46,646 nt of DNA, from NCBI GenBank assembly GCA_009773165.1, contig WOUZ01000020.1, positions 1 to 46,646 on the forward strand. The letters are read 5' to 3'. The notes under the pieces are model-generated. The model had not been told where the DNA came from. It saw nothing but the letters and a program-made list of their open reading frames with translations, and made no database searches. Origin of the DNA: Bacteroidota bacterium (GTDB lineage: Bacteria > Bacteroidota > Bacteroidia > Bacteroidales > F082). The position numbers and the translations under genes were made by a program. Below are positions 33,836-43,736 of the stretch, piece by piece; within the stretch, counting starts at the first letter, position 1, and the number at the start of each line of letters is the position of its first letter.

Positions 33836-35460
33836 TATTTCGCCCAGCGGTTAATACCAACTAATTTTACTGAATGATTATCAACCATTTTTTTAAGGAT
33901 TCTCCGCACTTTATGCATATTGATTTCTAATCCGATACGACTATGTATATCGCTAAAACCACTGTTCGGATATGCTTTTAAATCTTTATGAATCAGTTCT
34001 TCCAACCGATAATCTTCAATATTTTTTAGGTTGGTTTTGCCTTTAAAGTTTATTTTTCGTACAAACTCAGGATTAACAGCATATTGAGTGCCTTTTCCTC
34101 TACCAGTTTTGATAATTAAATCAAATTCGACCAATCTGCCCAACCAGTTTCTAAGACCAGCCTCTTCATTCTGATTGAGGATGCCAGAAATTTCGACGGC
34201 GGTGTATGATTGTTGCTGAGCCAATAAGCCCAAGGAAATAACTTCTTTCTGCTTTAATGAAAATTCGGTGCCGGCTTTATCCATTAAGCGAACCACCTCT
34301 TTACTGACAAATTGTTTTTTTACAATTACCGTAACTCTATCATCCGTTTCCATTACAATTGGCAAAGGTTTTCCACTGCCCAGCAGGAGTGCATAAACCA
34401 AATCGTAACCGCTACCTTCTCTTTCCATTAAGCCAAGGTCGTAAAATGCTTTTGATATATGTTCGTTTCTTCTGATTGATTGATTCAGAATATTTTTTGG
34501 TGTTACGCCATAAGGAAGTCTGCCCGGGCTGTGAATTTCCAAACGGTCGGGATAAATATTTATAAAAATGTCGCCTCTTGAGGTGTATGTGCGGTGAACC
34601 AAAGCGTTTACCACTAATTCTCTCACTACTTCGATAGGAAAGAATGGAATGTTTTTACGAAACATACCTTCAGATATTTCAATACTTTCCTGCCAGTCGG
34701 GAACATCGTTCAGCACGCGCTCTAAAAGCTCTTTGGGATTCGAAAAATAATCGTCGAGCAATAATTTCCATATTTTTTCATCTTTGTCGTCGAAGCGGAT
34801 TATTTGTATGGCAGGAGGATACAATAGAGAAGCCCTGTCGTTCCGTTTGCCTATCCACAGAATACCCAGGTTTGTGAGATACCCATTTTTCTGAAAGAAA
34901 TAAAAGTCCAGCATTTCGTCATCGCTCATCTCCTTTACAAACGAACTGACTCTTTTTGAATTTCGAACATCAACCAGAAATGTTCTGCGCTTTTGTTCAT
35001 CAAATTGTGAGGCGGGAATCCGTTTCGTGATTTGCTCTTCCCAAACAAAAGCATTTTTATCGGCAGCCAACCTGGCCATTTCATCAGGTGGAATGGGCTT
35101 GCACTCATCGTGAACGCGAATGTAATACTTTCCGTCGGTGGTGCTGGCAATGGTTTGAGCGTTGCGAAAGACCTGAACTTTCAGAAATTCAGATTTATTT
35201 TCGGCCACTTCAATGGTAATGGCAACCGCCACATTTACTGTGCGCTGAGCCATATTTTTCTGTATCAGGTCGGGCAAATTGCGGTCAGTTATTTTCTGGT
35301 TTACCGGAGGCAAGCTGTCATTGTTTTCAACACCGATATAGATACAACCACCCTGAGCATTGGCAAAACTAACACAGTCTTTTGCCAATTCGTCCCAATC
35401 GGTATTTTTACCTTTCAGAAACTTCAGCGACTTTTTATCCGTGTTTATATTTTCTTCCAT
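33823..35460 (-). CDS. AlbA_2 (Schlafen-like) ATP-binding regulator
   Basis: 545 residues. The N-terminal AlbA_2/Schlafen-like domain is at ~10-130 (LAKDCVSFANAQGGCIYIGV, later TTDGKYYIRVHDECKPIPPD). The middle has a GHKL-type ATP-binding segment at ~270-330 (VRELVVNALVHRTY, then INIYPDRLEIHSPGRLPYGV). The C-terminal ~150 residues are winged-helix-like (YTAVEISGILNQNEEAGLRN; FSDIHSRIGLEINMHKVRRI). The family (COG2865) is usually called a transcriptional regulator or RecG-like by misannotation. It sits 63 bp after pglX in the BREX operon. Its last codons form part of the repeat array at 33634-33835, hinting at self-regulation. Confidence 0.85.
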   Translation of the reverse strand: MEENINTDKKSLKFLKGKNTDWDELAKDCVSFANAQGGCIYIGVENNDSLPPVNQKITDRNLPDLIQKNMAQRTVNVAVAITIEVAENKSEFLKVQVFRNAQTIASTTDGKYYIRVHDECKPIPPDEMARLAADKNAFVWEEQITKRIPASQFDEQKRRTFLVDVRNSKRVSSFVKEMSDDEMLDFYFFQKNGYLTNLGILWIGKRNDRASLLYPPAIQIIRFDDKDEKIWKLLLDDYFSNPKELLERVLNDVPDWQESIEISEGMFRKNIPFFPIEVVRELVVNALVHRTYTSRGDIFINIYPDRLEIHSPGRLPYGVTPKNILNQSIRRNEHISKAFYDLGLMEREGSGYDLVYALLLGSGKPLPIVMETDDRVTVIVKKQFVSKEVVRLMDKAGTEFSLKQKEVISLGLLAQQQSYTAVEISGILNQNEEAGLRNWLGRLVEFDLIIKTGRGKGTQYAVNPEFVRKINFKGKTNLKNIEDYRLEELIHKDLKAYPNSGFSDIHSRIGLEINMHKVRRILKKMVDNHSVKLVGINRWAKYSIE

Positions 35461-35523
35461 ATTGCATGCTTTTTTTTATGTTACCTCCAGATAAATCCGA
35501 AGACTCTTCAATTCAATCCGTGA

Positions 35524-38500
35524 CTATATATTTTCTCTTGCTTCTCGTTTATCGGCCAAACTCAAATGCCTGTCGTTGTCGCGGATTTCGCCCCAGGGGG
35601 AGTTTGGTGGGTTTTTACCGCGGTCGATGCCCCATTTGATGTTGAATTTGTTGCGCAGAATGCCAGCTTCGACGAAGGGACGGATGTTGAGGCGGACGCC
35701 ATCATTGAGATCAGGATCCCAGCCTATGGGTTGTTGTTCGAGGGGTTTCCAGCGGATGAAAATGTCGAAGGGGTCTTCGCCCTGCAGGATGGCTTCCAGC
35801 TTTTCTTTGAGTTTGAGGGCTGCGCTCAGCAAGCCTTCGGCACCGCTTTCACCGGCTTTCTTTTTGGCTTCGCACATGCGGATCCAATCGCCGAGGTAGG
35901 TGTAGATCAGTTTGGAGAGGTTGTCTTTGGTGAGTTTGTGGTAATTGACCAAGGCAGAAAAGCCATCTTTGCGGCCGTCCCAGATTTGCCAGATGAAAGG
36001 ACGGTTTTGGAAGACTTTACAATGCTGGACAAAAAACTCATCTCTAAGCCAGATTTCCAGGTTGGCAGCTTTTACTCCTTCTTTTTGCAATAGTTGGGTG
36101 ATTGTCTGGCTGTTCCATTCGTTGGCAAAAACTTGTTGCAGGAAATCTCTCAAGCGTTCTGCGCCAGCATGCTCGGAATTGACGGACGGGATGCAAAAAA
36201 TGCCATCCTCATCGCTGAGATGGTTGAAGTCTTTTATGGCTTCAATTAACTCTCTGGCTTCTTCTGCCAATTCCATTTCGGTATCATTTTCAGAAGGCCA
36301 GCGGTAGCCCAGCACTCTGGTTAAGGCCACTTGCAAGGGGTTGAATGTTTTGACGGGATGCCCGTGAAATAACCATTGGGTGGGGTCATCGCTGTAGGGT
36401 TTGGGTAGGCCGTTGGGGTATTTTTCGGCGGCGATTTTTTGCCAGTGGTCTAAGTCGAAAGGAACCTTAACTAAAGTGCCACTTGTAACATTTAATTTCT
36501 GATCTAGCTTTCTTAACTCGTCTCGGTATTCAATTGATGAACAGTAAGTCCATACTGCTATTAAATCATTTTGATCAAATGGAATAATAACACCAGTGTT
36601 ATTATCAAAAGCTTTTCCTTCATAAGGGGATACTGTTATATCACCCATCATTCCTACACAAACTCCTTTTTTTTCGACAAACCTTGACCATACACTCCAA
36701 ATACCACTTGAATAATTTTCTAATTCTTTTTTTTGCCTCATTAATTCATACAAACCACCTTTTCCATTTTCCCATTTGAAAGTATTGCTTCTACCAGTGA
36801 AAATGGCATCTGTGTTTGGTGATGATTGACAAAGCATAAATATTTCTGGATCCAAAATCGCATTTTCCCAGAAAGTTTGCATAAAACGAGGTGAATCAAA
36901 TGACGAAGCGCCACCTCCACTTTCAGCTTTTTTATCTAAAAGGGGACTAGTGTTTTTTTCTTCTTCAAGAATAATTCTCCCATCTGGATTAAGGAGTTGC
37001 TCATTTTGAATGATTGATTTTATTAAAGTCTTTTTTATTGCTTCATCCTTAGCCAAAGCATTAGATTTAGTTGAAACATCAAGCCCTGATATTGAATTTG
37101 ATTCAAGTGGCTTTATATTCTGTAAAATAATAAGCATAACATTAAAATCCCACATTGGAGTCTGAAATGCTTTAGGTCCTAATCTAGCAACAAAGTTCCA
37201 TGTTATAGTTTTTAACAGTTTTTCTCTAAAATTTCGATAAGAAGTAAGAAATAACCAATTTTGTGGAATAACACTACACGCAACTCCACCTACTGCACTA
37301 CAAATCAGCATTCTTTCTATAAATACAGTTTCTAACGCTTCTTTAGAGGTTGGAAAATTTGTTTCAATGTAACGTGTGATTAGATTGCCTAATTTCCCCT
37401 TTTTAATATATGGAACATTGGTGATTTGTAAAGTGTATTTTCTAGATAATAATTGTCCAGCTTTAGCAATACCTGCAGCCATAACACCCCGTTCCAATTG
37501 TTCCGTATCTGGTTCGTTTTCGAGGGCTTTTTTCAGGACCGGTTGTAGTTCTTCAAAGCCTGCACGAAGATAATTAGCAGGTATAGAGCCGGGGTCGAGC
37601 AAACTTCCAAGCTCTGGTGCCAACTGAAAATGATCATATAAAGCCATTATGCCTGCCTCATAACGCTCGCGTTGCAGAGGGTCTTTTTCATTTTGCACTA
37701 ACTTCACCCAATCCTCCATTTTCCCTTTTGGTGCAATGCCGGAGCAAGCCAGGTTCATTTCAGGGAGTTCGTTGAAGTGGCCACAGAATTTCCAGGCAGT
37801 GAGGGCAAGGTTGAAGGCGGCTATCTGGGTACAGCGGGGGTCTATTTCGAGGCCATGTAGGTTTTCTGCAATAACACGGACGGTGGCTTGCTCTTTGGTT
37901 AGGCCTTCTTCGTACATTCGCAATGCAGCGAACACTTTAAATAGTGAGCATACAAAATGGCCTGATCCCATGCAGGGGTCGAGGGAGGTGATGTCGGCAG
38001 TGCGGTCGGGCCAGCCGGGGAAGGAGCCTGTGGCGGGCACTTCGACAGGCTCATTGACCGGATTCATACGGAGGTATTCGAACTTTACTGGTGGTTTGAT
38101 ACCAGGGTTGCGGCTAACCCACCAGGCACCTAGGGTGTTGTCGATGAGGAAATTGACCATGTAAGGCTCGGTAAACAACTGTGTTTTCGCTGGTAACCTT
38201 TCTCCATCAATTTTTTGACCACTTTTTTCCTCTTCTTCGACATTCTTTTTCGCATCGCTTTGCCAAAACTGATAAACCCAACCCAAGGCGTCATCAGCAG
38301 TGAAAATGACATTGTCGAGGCTGTCGATAATGCTTTCCAGTTTTATGCGCTCATCGGTGGAGAATGAAACCTGCATCAAGGGGTCGTCTGTTCGAAAAAT
38401 GGCAGGCAGCATTTTGCCAGCATAGTTGGCAGCGGCATCCCATTTATCGATATAGCCTTCTTCTTTGGCCAATTCTTCGCAGTCTTCCATTGTTACTGCA

Positions 38501-38823
38501 ACACCTTCGGTATGCATTAGCAGATTGTTGGCTTCCAGAAATTTGGCAAAGAGCATTTTGTGCCAGGTTTCATACGCCAATTCATAACTGAGATGCGCCA
38601 TGCTTTGAATGCCGTTTGATTTCAGTTCATCGCCCAATAAGCGGGCTTTGCTTCGAAGGTTGTTGCGCAGGCTGCGCTGAACGGTATTCATGTGGGAAAA
38701 TGGCTCCGGGTGGTTTACAGCCATTGCCTGCAAGGCATTCAAAGCACCTTGCTCAGCCATACGGCGCGCCAGCTTTACGGCGGTTTCTAAAGAATTGCGT
38801 TGTTGTGGGGTGAGGACGGGCAT
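35524..38823 (-). CDS. pglX: BREX-1 adenine-specific DNA methyltransferase PglX
   Basis: 1099 residues. The AdoMet-binding motif DPCMGSGHF lies at residues 282-290. The catalytic tetrapeptide is NVPY (ITNVPYIKKG, near 475) in place of NPPY, a form I have seen in type 1 PglX. An acidic LEIDPRCTQIAAFNLAL follows motif I. PglX methylates N6-adenine in an asymmetric site to mark self DNA in BREX. Its ATG shares one base with the brxC stop (TAATG). The C-terminus (KWGIDRGKNPPNSPWGEIRD) is the segment copied in the scar at 33370. No frameshift seen. Confidence 0.93.
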   Translation of the reverse strand: MPVLTPQQRNSLETAVKLARRMAEQGALNALQAMAVNHPEPFSHMNTVQRSLRNNLRSKARLLGDELKSNGIQSMAHLSYELAYETWHKMLFAKFLEANNLLMHTEGVAVTMEDCEELAKEEGYIDKWDAAANYAGKMLPAIFRTDDPLMQVSFSTDERIKLESIIDSLDNVIFTADDALGWVYQFWQSDAKKNVEEEEKSGQKIDGERLPAKTQLFTEPYMVNFLIDNTLGAWWVSRNPGIKPPVKFEYLRMNPVNEPVEVPATGSFPGWPDRTADITSLDPCMGSGHFVCSLFKVFAALRMYEEGLTKEQATVRVIAENLHGLEIDPRCTQIAAFNLALTAWKFCGHFNELPEMNLACSGIAPKGKMEDWVKLVQNEKDPLQRERYEAGIMALYDHFQLAPELGSLLDPGSIPANYLRAGFEELQPVLKKALENEPDTEQLERGVMAAGIAKAGQLLSRKYTLQITNVPYIKKGKLGNLITRYIETNFPTSKEALETVFIERMLICSAVGGVACSVIPQNWLFLTSYRNFREKLLKTITWNFVARLGPKAFQTPMWDFNVMLIILQNIKPLESNSISGLDVSTKSNALAKDEAIKKTLIKSIIQNEQLLNPDGRIILEEEKNTSPLLDKKAESGGGASSFDSPRFMQTFWENAILDPEIFMLCQSSPNTDAIFTGRSNTFKWENGKGGLYELMRQKKELENYSSGIWSVWSRFVEKKGVCVGMMGDITVSPYEGKAFDNNTGVIIPFDQNDLIAVWTYCSSIEYRDELRKLDQKLNVTSGTLVKVPFDLDHWQKIAAEKYPNGLPKPYSDDPTQWLFHGHPVKTFNPLQVALTRVLGYRWPSENDTEMELAEEARELIEAIKDFNHLSDEDGIFCIPSVNSEHAGAERLRDFLQQVFANEWNSQTITQLLQKEGVKAANLEIWLRDEFFVQHCKVFQNRPFIWQIWDGRKDGFSALVNYHKLTKDNLSKLIYTYLGDWIRMCEAKKKAGESGAEGLLSAALKLKEKLEAILQGEDPFDIFIRWKPLEQQPIGWDPDLNDGVRLNIRPFVEAGILRNKFNIKWGIDRGKNPPNSPWGEIRDNDRHLSLADKREARENI

Positions 38824-41800
38824 TATTTCAGAATAATTGAACTTGATTCTTTCAACAGAGATTCCAATTCAGATTTTAAATCAGCTACATAATTCTCAAT
38901 ATCAGCCTGATTGTTGATTGTTATGCGTGGAAGGCTGAATGTTTTTGCTTTGGGGGCAACGATCTGCATGGCTTCCTCCAAGGCAGCCTGAAACTGACCA
39001 GGTAGCGCAGCGATTTTGGTTTCCCAGGTATAAAGTGTGGCTTTCTGTAATTGGTTGAGCAAACCGATGGCATCCAGCGCTTTGATTTCAGGTTTTACCA
39101 ATAATTGATGTTTGACTAAGATAATGTGCTTTTGTTCCGGTGTAAGTTTTAGAAAATATTCACTGGACTGCAAGACAGACATTTTCTTATCATACCGTTC
39201 ATTGAACAGTTGTTTACGTGCATTGAGGATACTTACCAACTGCCCAGTAAGGGTATTTAATATTGGCTGGATGGGGTCAGGTTCCTGCAGGATCAATCGG
39301 TTGTGTCGAATGGCAGAAATTTCGTTTTTAAGTAGAATCATTTCAGGATCATCCGGGGCATGAATTGCCAATTCGGATAGCAATTTCCACAGGGGTTCGC
39401 GCTGGCTAACAAGTTTAGCCTTTGCACTCCAATCGGTGAATTTTGCCTTCAAATCGTCCTTTGTATCTATTATATCCAGCAAACGTTCGTTTCCATCTTT
39501 GTTTTCAATCTCTATAATGAAATCAATGTTGATAGGTTCAGGACGAGGCGCATCGCCACTGACCTGATCGGCGAGGGATTTTAGTTTGTTGAGGTATTCG
39601 TTGGAGAAAGGGAATATTTCCTGGTTAGGCGTGCAATTTATTCCAGCATCCTGAAAGAGTTTACGAATGGCAATTTTATCCTTTGCTGCTAAAATATGTA
39701 CCTCTTTTTTGAAGACAGCCTGATTGATACGGGCTACAATTAAGTTCGTTTCAGAGGTAGAAATATGCTGCAAATTTTTGAGCATGATCAGTATTGTGTC
39801 GATGGCATCCTGGCTCCAACCATATGGTGCTTTCATAAAATGATTGCGAATGTCTTTGCCGGATTTACTTATATTGCCAATGAAGCGCAATATTTCGATG
39901 GCAACAGGATGTTTGTCCACCTCAGCGCGGTAGTTGATAGCATTCAATGCATCGGGGACACCAGCTAAAGCTTTTGTTAAAGCCTGACCCCAATTTGAGA
40001 AGTCGGCCTTTCCTTTAAAATCAGAGAATTGACGATCGGCAATGCTATTGAGGGCTTCCTGAATGTTGTCCTTTAACTCACCTTCCTGCATTCTATTGCC
40101 ACCGGCGAGATATACAGTTGTTTCGTTACAAATTCTCACAATCAAATCCTGAATAGCTGATTTAGCCTGAGACTGGCGGGTTTCCATGCTTTTTTTCGCT
40201 TGTTCGCCTTCCGGTGTTGAAGGCAATCCCATAACGTTGATCGTTAAACCAGCGGCAATAAATTTAATGATCTCCGCTTTCAATTCAGTATTTCTTGTTT
40301 TTTTCACAAAAGCGTATGCCAAAGGCGTATCGTTACCAGCAGCCCGGATTTCGTTTACTACTGTAGTTTCGTTTTCGTACCAGCCATCCCGAATCCACAG
40401 GTTCAATTTGTGTTCGGTGTTGGGCATGGCGTCTTTGTCCCACAGTTCAAACTCACGGATCATGCGGGATGTGCCATGGGGTATGCTGATGGCTTTTGTT
40501 TTGTCTTTAAAATGGGCCACCATCTTTTCTCTTCTCAAGCTTTGAATCTGATCTTCGCCAGAGCTACTGAGTTTGATGAATTGCTTTGAGAACTCCTGTT
40601 CCCATTCAGCACCTATTTTGGTTTGCAATTTAAATTCATCGTTGATAGGCATCAGTACTTTTTCATCGACCAAGTTTTTGATCAAAGCTTTCAATTTGGT
40701 GCGGAAGGCATCGGCATTCCCATTCAAGTTGTCGATAAGTAAATCGGCAATAGTGTTTTCATTCGACTTAAGACCAGTATCAGGGATATTAGAAATTACC
40801 TGGTCAAGGAGGAACACAGCGCTTAAGATACGGCCTTCAATTTCGGAGTCGCCACCTTTGGCTTTTTTACCCTGAATTATGTTGCTTGTGTCGTTTAACA
40901 AAAGACCCGCCTGAATCAGATCAGATCTGTTTTGGGTGAAAATGAAATCGGCAGGCACAACAAAACCGAGTTCTTTTTCGGCGAGAGATTTCAAACTATC
41001 GTCGATTAATCGCAATTGGTTTCGGAGCTGACCCGAAGTGCCGGCCACATCCGTCACCTGCAGCACTTTGTACCAAAATTTGCGTGTAGAAGGCATTAAT
41101 GGATAGTCGGCCACCAGGGTGTTTTTGTCGTCATTCACGAAGCCAAAAACAGAACCTTCGAGGTTGCGGGAAATTTCACCGAGAGAAGCATCCATTTTAG
41201 AAGATATCGGAGCAACTCCAGACGGTTTTTTATCGAGTATCGTTTTACGGATCACCGTTTGAATATCGGTATTGGATAATTGGATAGGCACACGGAATCG
41301 GGCCATCAATTTTTGAAGAATGGGTGTATCAGTTAAAGCATTCTGACCGGTACCAGCCAGCAGGAATTTGCCATCAAAGCGGGAACACAGATCTTCGGCC
41401 AGAAACTGTACATTGTCGGCAAGATCAGGGTCCTGACCAATAAACTGCTGCACCTCGTCGAGAATGATGATTGTGCAAGGTATTTTTTCGCCAAAAGAAA
41501 GTGGAAGGATTTCTTCTTTAATTGTTTTAATAAAATCCTCACGACCGATTGATTCCACTCTGGGAAATTGAGCTGCAATAAAGTCGAGCAGTTTGGCGGG
41601 GTTTTCGGCTAAATCAGGTTTTAGCTGGAGAATAGATTTTGCCAGTGTTTCGGACATGAAAAGGTTCTGGATTTCAAAGCTGAAACTTTTCCCGGCAGAT
41701 TCGATCAAAGCCTTCAGTTTATCATAAATACCTTCGCTTTTAGCCCAATAAACAAATTTAAAATGATGGTACTGAGAAGGAAGACCTAAGGTATTAAGAA

Positions 41801-42257
41801 GAAGTTGGATGAAAGAATAACGAATGTCTTTGGAAGGAAAATCTCTTAAAGTACCAGCAATAGCAAGCTTTCCTTGCATGCTTTGCTTTCTGTCAATTTC
41901 GACAAATAATTCCTGAATTTCGAGGGGTAAAGGTTTAATGCTTCTTGCAGTTTTGCCATTCGGGAATACAAAATCTTCCCAGAGATATGCAGCCATTTTA
42001 ACCAAATGCGATTTACCACTACCGTAAAAGCCACTGACCCAAAATGCCGGTTGGACAGAACTGTTGTAGTTCGCCAAATAAAAATCGAGCATTTTTTTCA
42101 GACCATCGTGGTATTCACCTTCACAGACGAATGTTTTTAACTCATATTCAGCGATTGATAAATCGTCTTTTTCGTTGATATTACGAATTTTGGCAACCCC
42201 TTCGTTTTTGAGGTTTACCAGCTCAGGATTGAGGGTAAAAAGTTCTTTGTTTTTCAT
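38823..42257 (-). CDS. brxC: BREX ATPase BrxC
   Basis: 1144 residues. Walker A GFYGSGKS at 76-83, Walker B-like IIILDEVQQFIG near 260-271, then a long helical region. BrxC (PglY-like) is the large P-loop ATPase of type 1 BREX, needed for both methylation and exclusion. The start lies 30 bp after brxB. Length is typical (~1150-1200). Nothing broken. Confidence 0.93.
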   Translation of the reverse strand: MKNKELFTLNPELVNLKNEGVAKIRNINEKDDLSIAEYELKTFVCEGEYHDGLKKMLDFYLANYNSSVQPAFWVSGFYGSGKSHLVKMAAYLWEDFVFPNGKTARSIKPLPLEIQELFVEIDRKQSMQGKLAIAGTLRDFPSKDIRYSFIQLLLNTLGLPSQYHHFKFVYWAKSEGIYDKLKALIESAGKSFSFEIQNLFMSETLAKSILQLKPDLAENPAKLLDFIAAQFPRVESIGREDFIKTIKEEILPLSFGEKIPCTIIILDEVQQFIGQDPDLADNVQFLAEDLCSRFDGKFLLAGTGQNALTDTPILQKLMARFRVPIQLSNTDIQTVIRKTILDKKPSGVAPISSKMDASLGEISRNLEGSVFGFVNDDKNTLVADYPLMPSTRKFWYKVLQVTDVAGTSGQLRNQLRLIDDSLKSLAEKELGFVVPADFIFTQNRSDLIQAGLLLNDTSNIIQGKKAKGGDSEIEGRILSAVFLLDQVISNIPDTGLKSNENTIADLLIDNLNGNADAFRTKLKALIKNLVDEKVLMPINDEFKLQTKIGAEWEQEFSKQFIKLSSSGEDQIQSLRREKMVAHFKDKTKAISIPHGTSRMIREFELWDKDAMPNTEHKLNLWIRDGWYENETTVVNEIRAAGNDTPLAYAFVKKTRNTELKAEIIKFIAAGLTINVMGLPSTPEGEQAKKSMETRQSQAKSAIQDLIVRICNETTVYLAGGNRMQEGELKDNIQEALNSIADRQFSDFKGKADFSNWGQALTKALAGVPDALNAINYRAEVDKHPVAIEILRFIGNISKSGKDIRNHFMKAPYGWSQDAIDTILIMLKNLQHISTSETNLIVARINQAVFKKEVHILAAKDKIAIRKLFQDAGINCTPNQEIFPFSNEYLNKLKSLADQVSGDAPRPEPINIDFIIEIENKDGNERLLDIIDTKDDLKAKFTDWSAKAKLVSQREPLWKLLSELAIHAPDDPEMILLKNEISAIRHNRLILQEPDPIQPILNTLTGQLVSILNARKQLFNERYDKKMSVLQSSEYFLKLTPEQKHIILVKHQLLVKPEIKALDAIGLLNQLQKATLYTWETKIAALPGQFQAALEEAMQIVAPKAKTFSLPRITINNQADIENYVADLKSELESLLKESSSIILK

Positions 42258-42287
42258 TGCGTTACTTTTGTACTGATTTTGGCGTTG

Positions 42288-42833
42288 TTATAATGTTATA
42301 GGTCTGGCAAGGTAATCCCAACCATCTCTGGCATCGAGCAGACGGTAATGATTTTGTTCAAACTCACCCGGAAAGAAGATGAGGAGACGACCTTTATAAT
42401 ATTTATCACAACTTTTTAGAATTTCTGATAAGCGCACAAATCCGAATAGGGAAGAAACATCTTTGATTGCAATTAATGTATCCTGATCCTGTTCGGTTTT
42501 CTTTAACTCAGCTTCCAAAAAGGCAATAGCAAAAGGAATAAACTGACCTTCGAGCTGGTCAACGATGTATTTTGGTTTTTTAAAGTACCCATCCCTGTAT
42601 TCATGATGAACCATCCAGGAAGGGAAACACAACTTCAATGAGATTTCTTTCCATTTTTTTCCAGCTTTTATAGTGGCGGTTTCAAAATCGCCCAGACGGA
42701 AATCTATTTTGCGTTGTTCAGCAGGGTCATATACGAGAAACCAAATTCTTTCCTGGCCTGACAAAGAGGTTGCCCAAGGCTCATTGATAACCTTTTCGTA
42801 TGCTTCAAGAAGCTGATCAATTTTAGATAACAT
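42288..42833 (-). CDS. brxB: BREX protein BrxB (DUF1788)
   Basis: 181 residues. The DUF1788 pattern is clear: RIWFLVYDPAEQRKIDFRLG, then FETATIKAGKKWKEISL, and a C-terminal LLIFFPGEFEQNHYRLLDAR. BrxB is small, soluble and essential in type 1 BREX, with unclear biochemical function. Its start overlaps the brxA stop by 11 bp, so the two are coupled. Confidence 0.92.
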   Translation of the reverse strand: MLSKIDQLLEAYEKVINEPWATSLSGQERIWFLVYDPAEQRKIDFRLGDFETATIKAGKKWKEISLKLCFPSWMVHHEYRDGYFKKPKYIVDQLEGQFIPFAIAFLEAELKKTEQDQDTLIAIKDVSSLFGFVRLSEILKSCDKYYKGRLLIFFPGEFEQNHYRLLDARDGWDYLARPITL

Positions 42834-43551
42834 TGATTTGTAATTTGTTGGTTAGGTTTGAAAAAGAAATAGCTGTAACTCCACCGGCAAATTGGTATTG
42901 AATCACATCACGTTTTGATGCTTCAACTGCCAAATCTCTTAGTTTGCTCTCGCTCAAAGAAAGTGCCTTTGGCCATTTACTTGTTAAAATAAACTCACCT
43001 CTTAACCCATTCAGATAAGCCAAGAAAAGCGCAAATGCAAGGATATTATAACTGATGGGAGGCTGGGTACGGATGTTTTTTGTTTTTCCGGTAATAAAAC
43101 CAGCCTGTTTCCAAGAACTGGCGATGTTTTGAGCCAATGATCTCCGTGTGTTTTCAGAATACCTATTTGGGTGAAATGATTCAATATTTTGCTCTATTTT
43201 TTCAATGGTCACCTTTTCGCCCTGTAGTGTTTCTAAAACAACAGGAATGCTTTCGGCCAATAAATCATCGTTGCCAATGGCGTAGACTAAAGACAGAATT
43301 GGTTTTTCGTGATCATCGGACATTTGCCAGAAATATTTCAAGGCCACGAAGGAAGGGTCATTCTGATCAAATCCATAAAGACTGGTGAGATACCGCGTTG
43401 TTTTCTCAATACCAGACTGTGTTTTTTTATTGATAACATTTTGATTCAAGGAATGGAAGTAGCTGTTGTCCTGCATTGCAAAGTCCATCACCTTTGACAG
43501 TTCGGCAAACATGATGGTACGGCTAGTGTGTATGGTTTTTAATTTTGACAC
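42823..43551 (-). CDS. brxA: BREX protein BrxA (DUF1819)
   Basis: 242 residues. The DUF1819 landmarks are SRTIMFAELSKVMDF near the start, KTTRYLTSLYGFDQNDPSFV, and RYSENTRRSLAQNIASSWKQ with AGFI in the middle. BrxA is a DNA-binding winged-helix protein and the usual first gene of type 1 BREX. An internal Met at residue 14 is an alternative start; the upstream one fits the promoter position at 43574 and family length (~200-240). Confidence 0.92.
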   Translation of the reverse strand: MSKLKTIHTSRTIMFAELSKVMDFAMQDNSYFHSLNQNVINKKTQSGIEKTTRYLTSLYGFDQNDPSFVALKYFWQMSDDHEKPILSLVYAIGNDDLLAESIPVVLETLQGEKVTIEKIEQNIESFHPNRYSENTRRSLAQNIASSWKQAGFITGKTKNIRTQPPISYNILAFALFLAYLNGLRGEFILTSKWPKALSLSESKLRDLAVEASKRDVIQYQFAGGVTAISFSNLTNKLQINVI

Positions 43552-43573
43552 AGATTAATTTTATTAATAAAGG

Positions 43574-43581
43574 CAAATATA
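43574..43581 (-). promoter_or_regulatory. Putative BREX operon -7 promoter box
   Basis: Read on the minus strand the sequence is TATATTTG, a fit to the TAnnTTTG -7 element of Bacteroidota primary promoters. It lies 22 bp upstream of the brxA ATG. No good TTTG-like -33 element is visible at the expected distance. It is the only promoter-like match I can place before the ten-gene minus-strand run. Confidence 0.45.
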
Positions 43582-43736
43582 ATGATATGATTGATTTTAT
43601 TAAGTGAATCGGACATACTGAAGATTAATTTAGACTCATACTATTTTGCTTAAAGATTGAAACAACTTTGCATGCAGGAGATTTTTACGCACGATAAAAT
43701 CATGGTGAGCAAAAATCAGGAAATGAAATTTACATT

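Noticed and set aside
35566..36093. 175-codon plus-strand frame over the pglX 3' end
   Set aside because: Antisense shadow of pglX; composition follows pglX codons in reverse.
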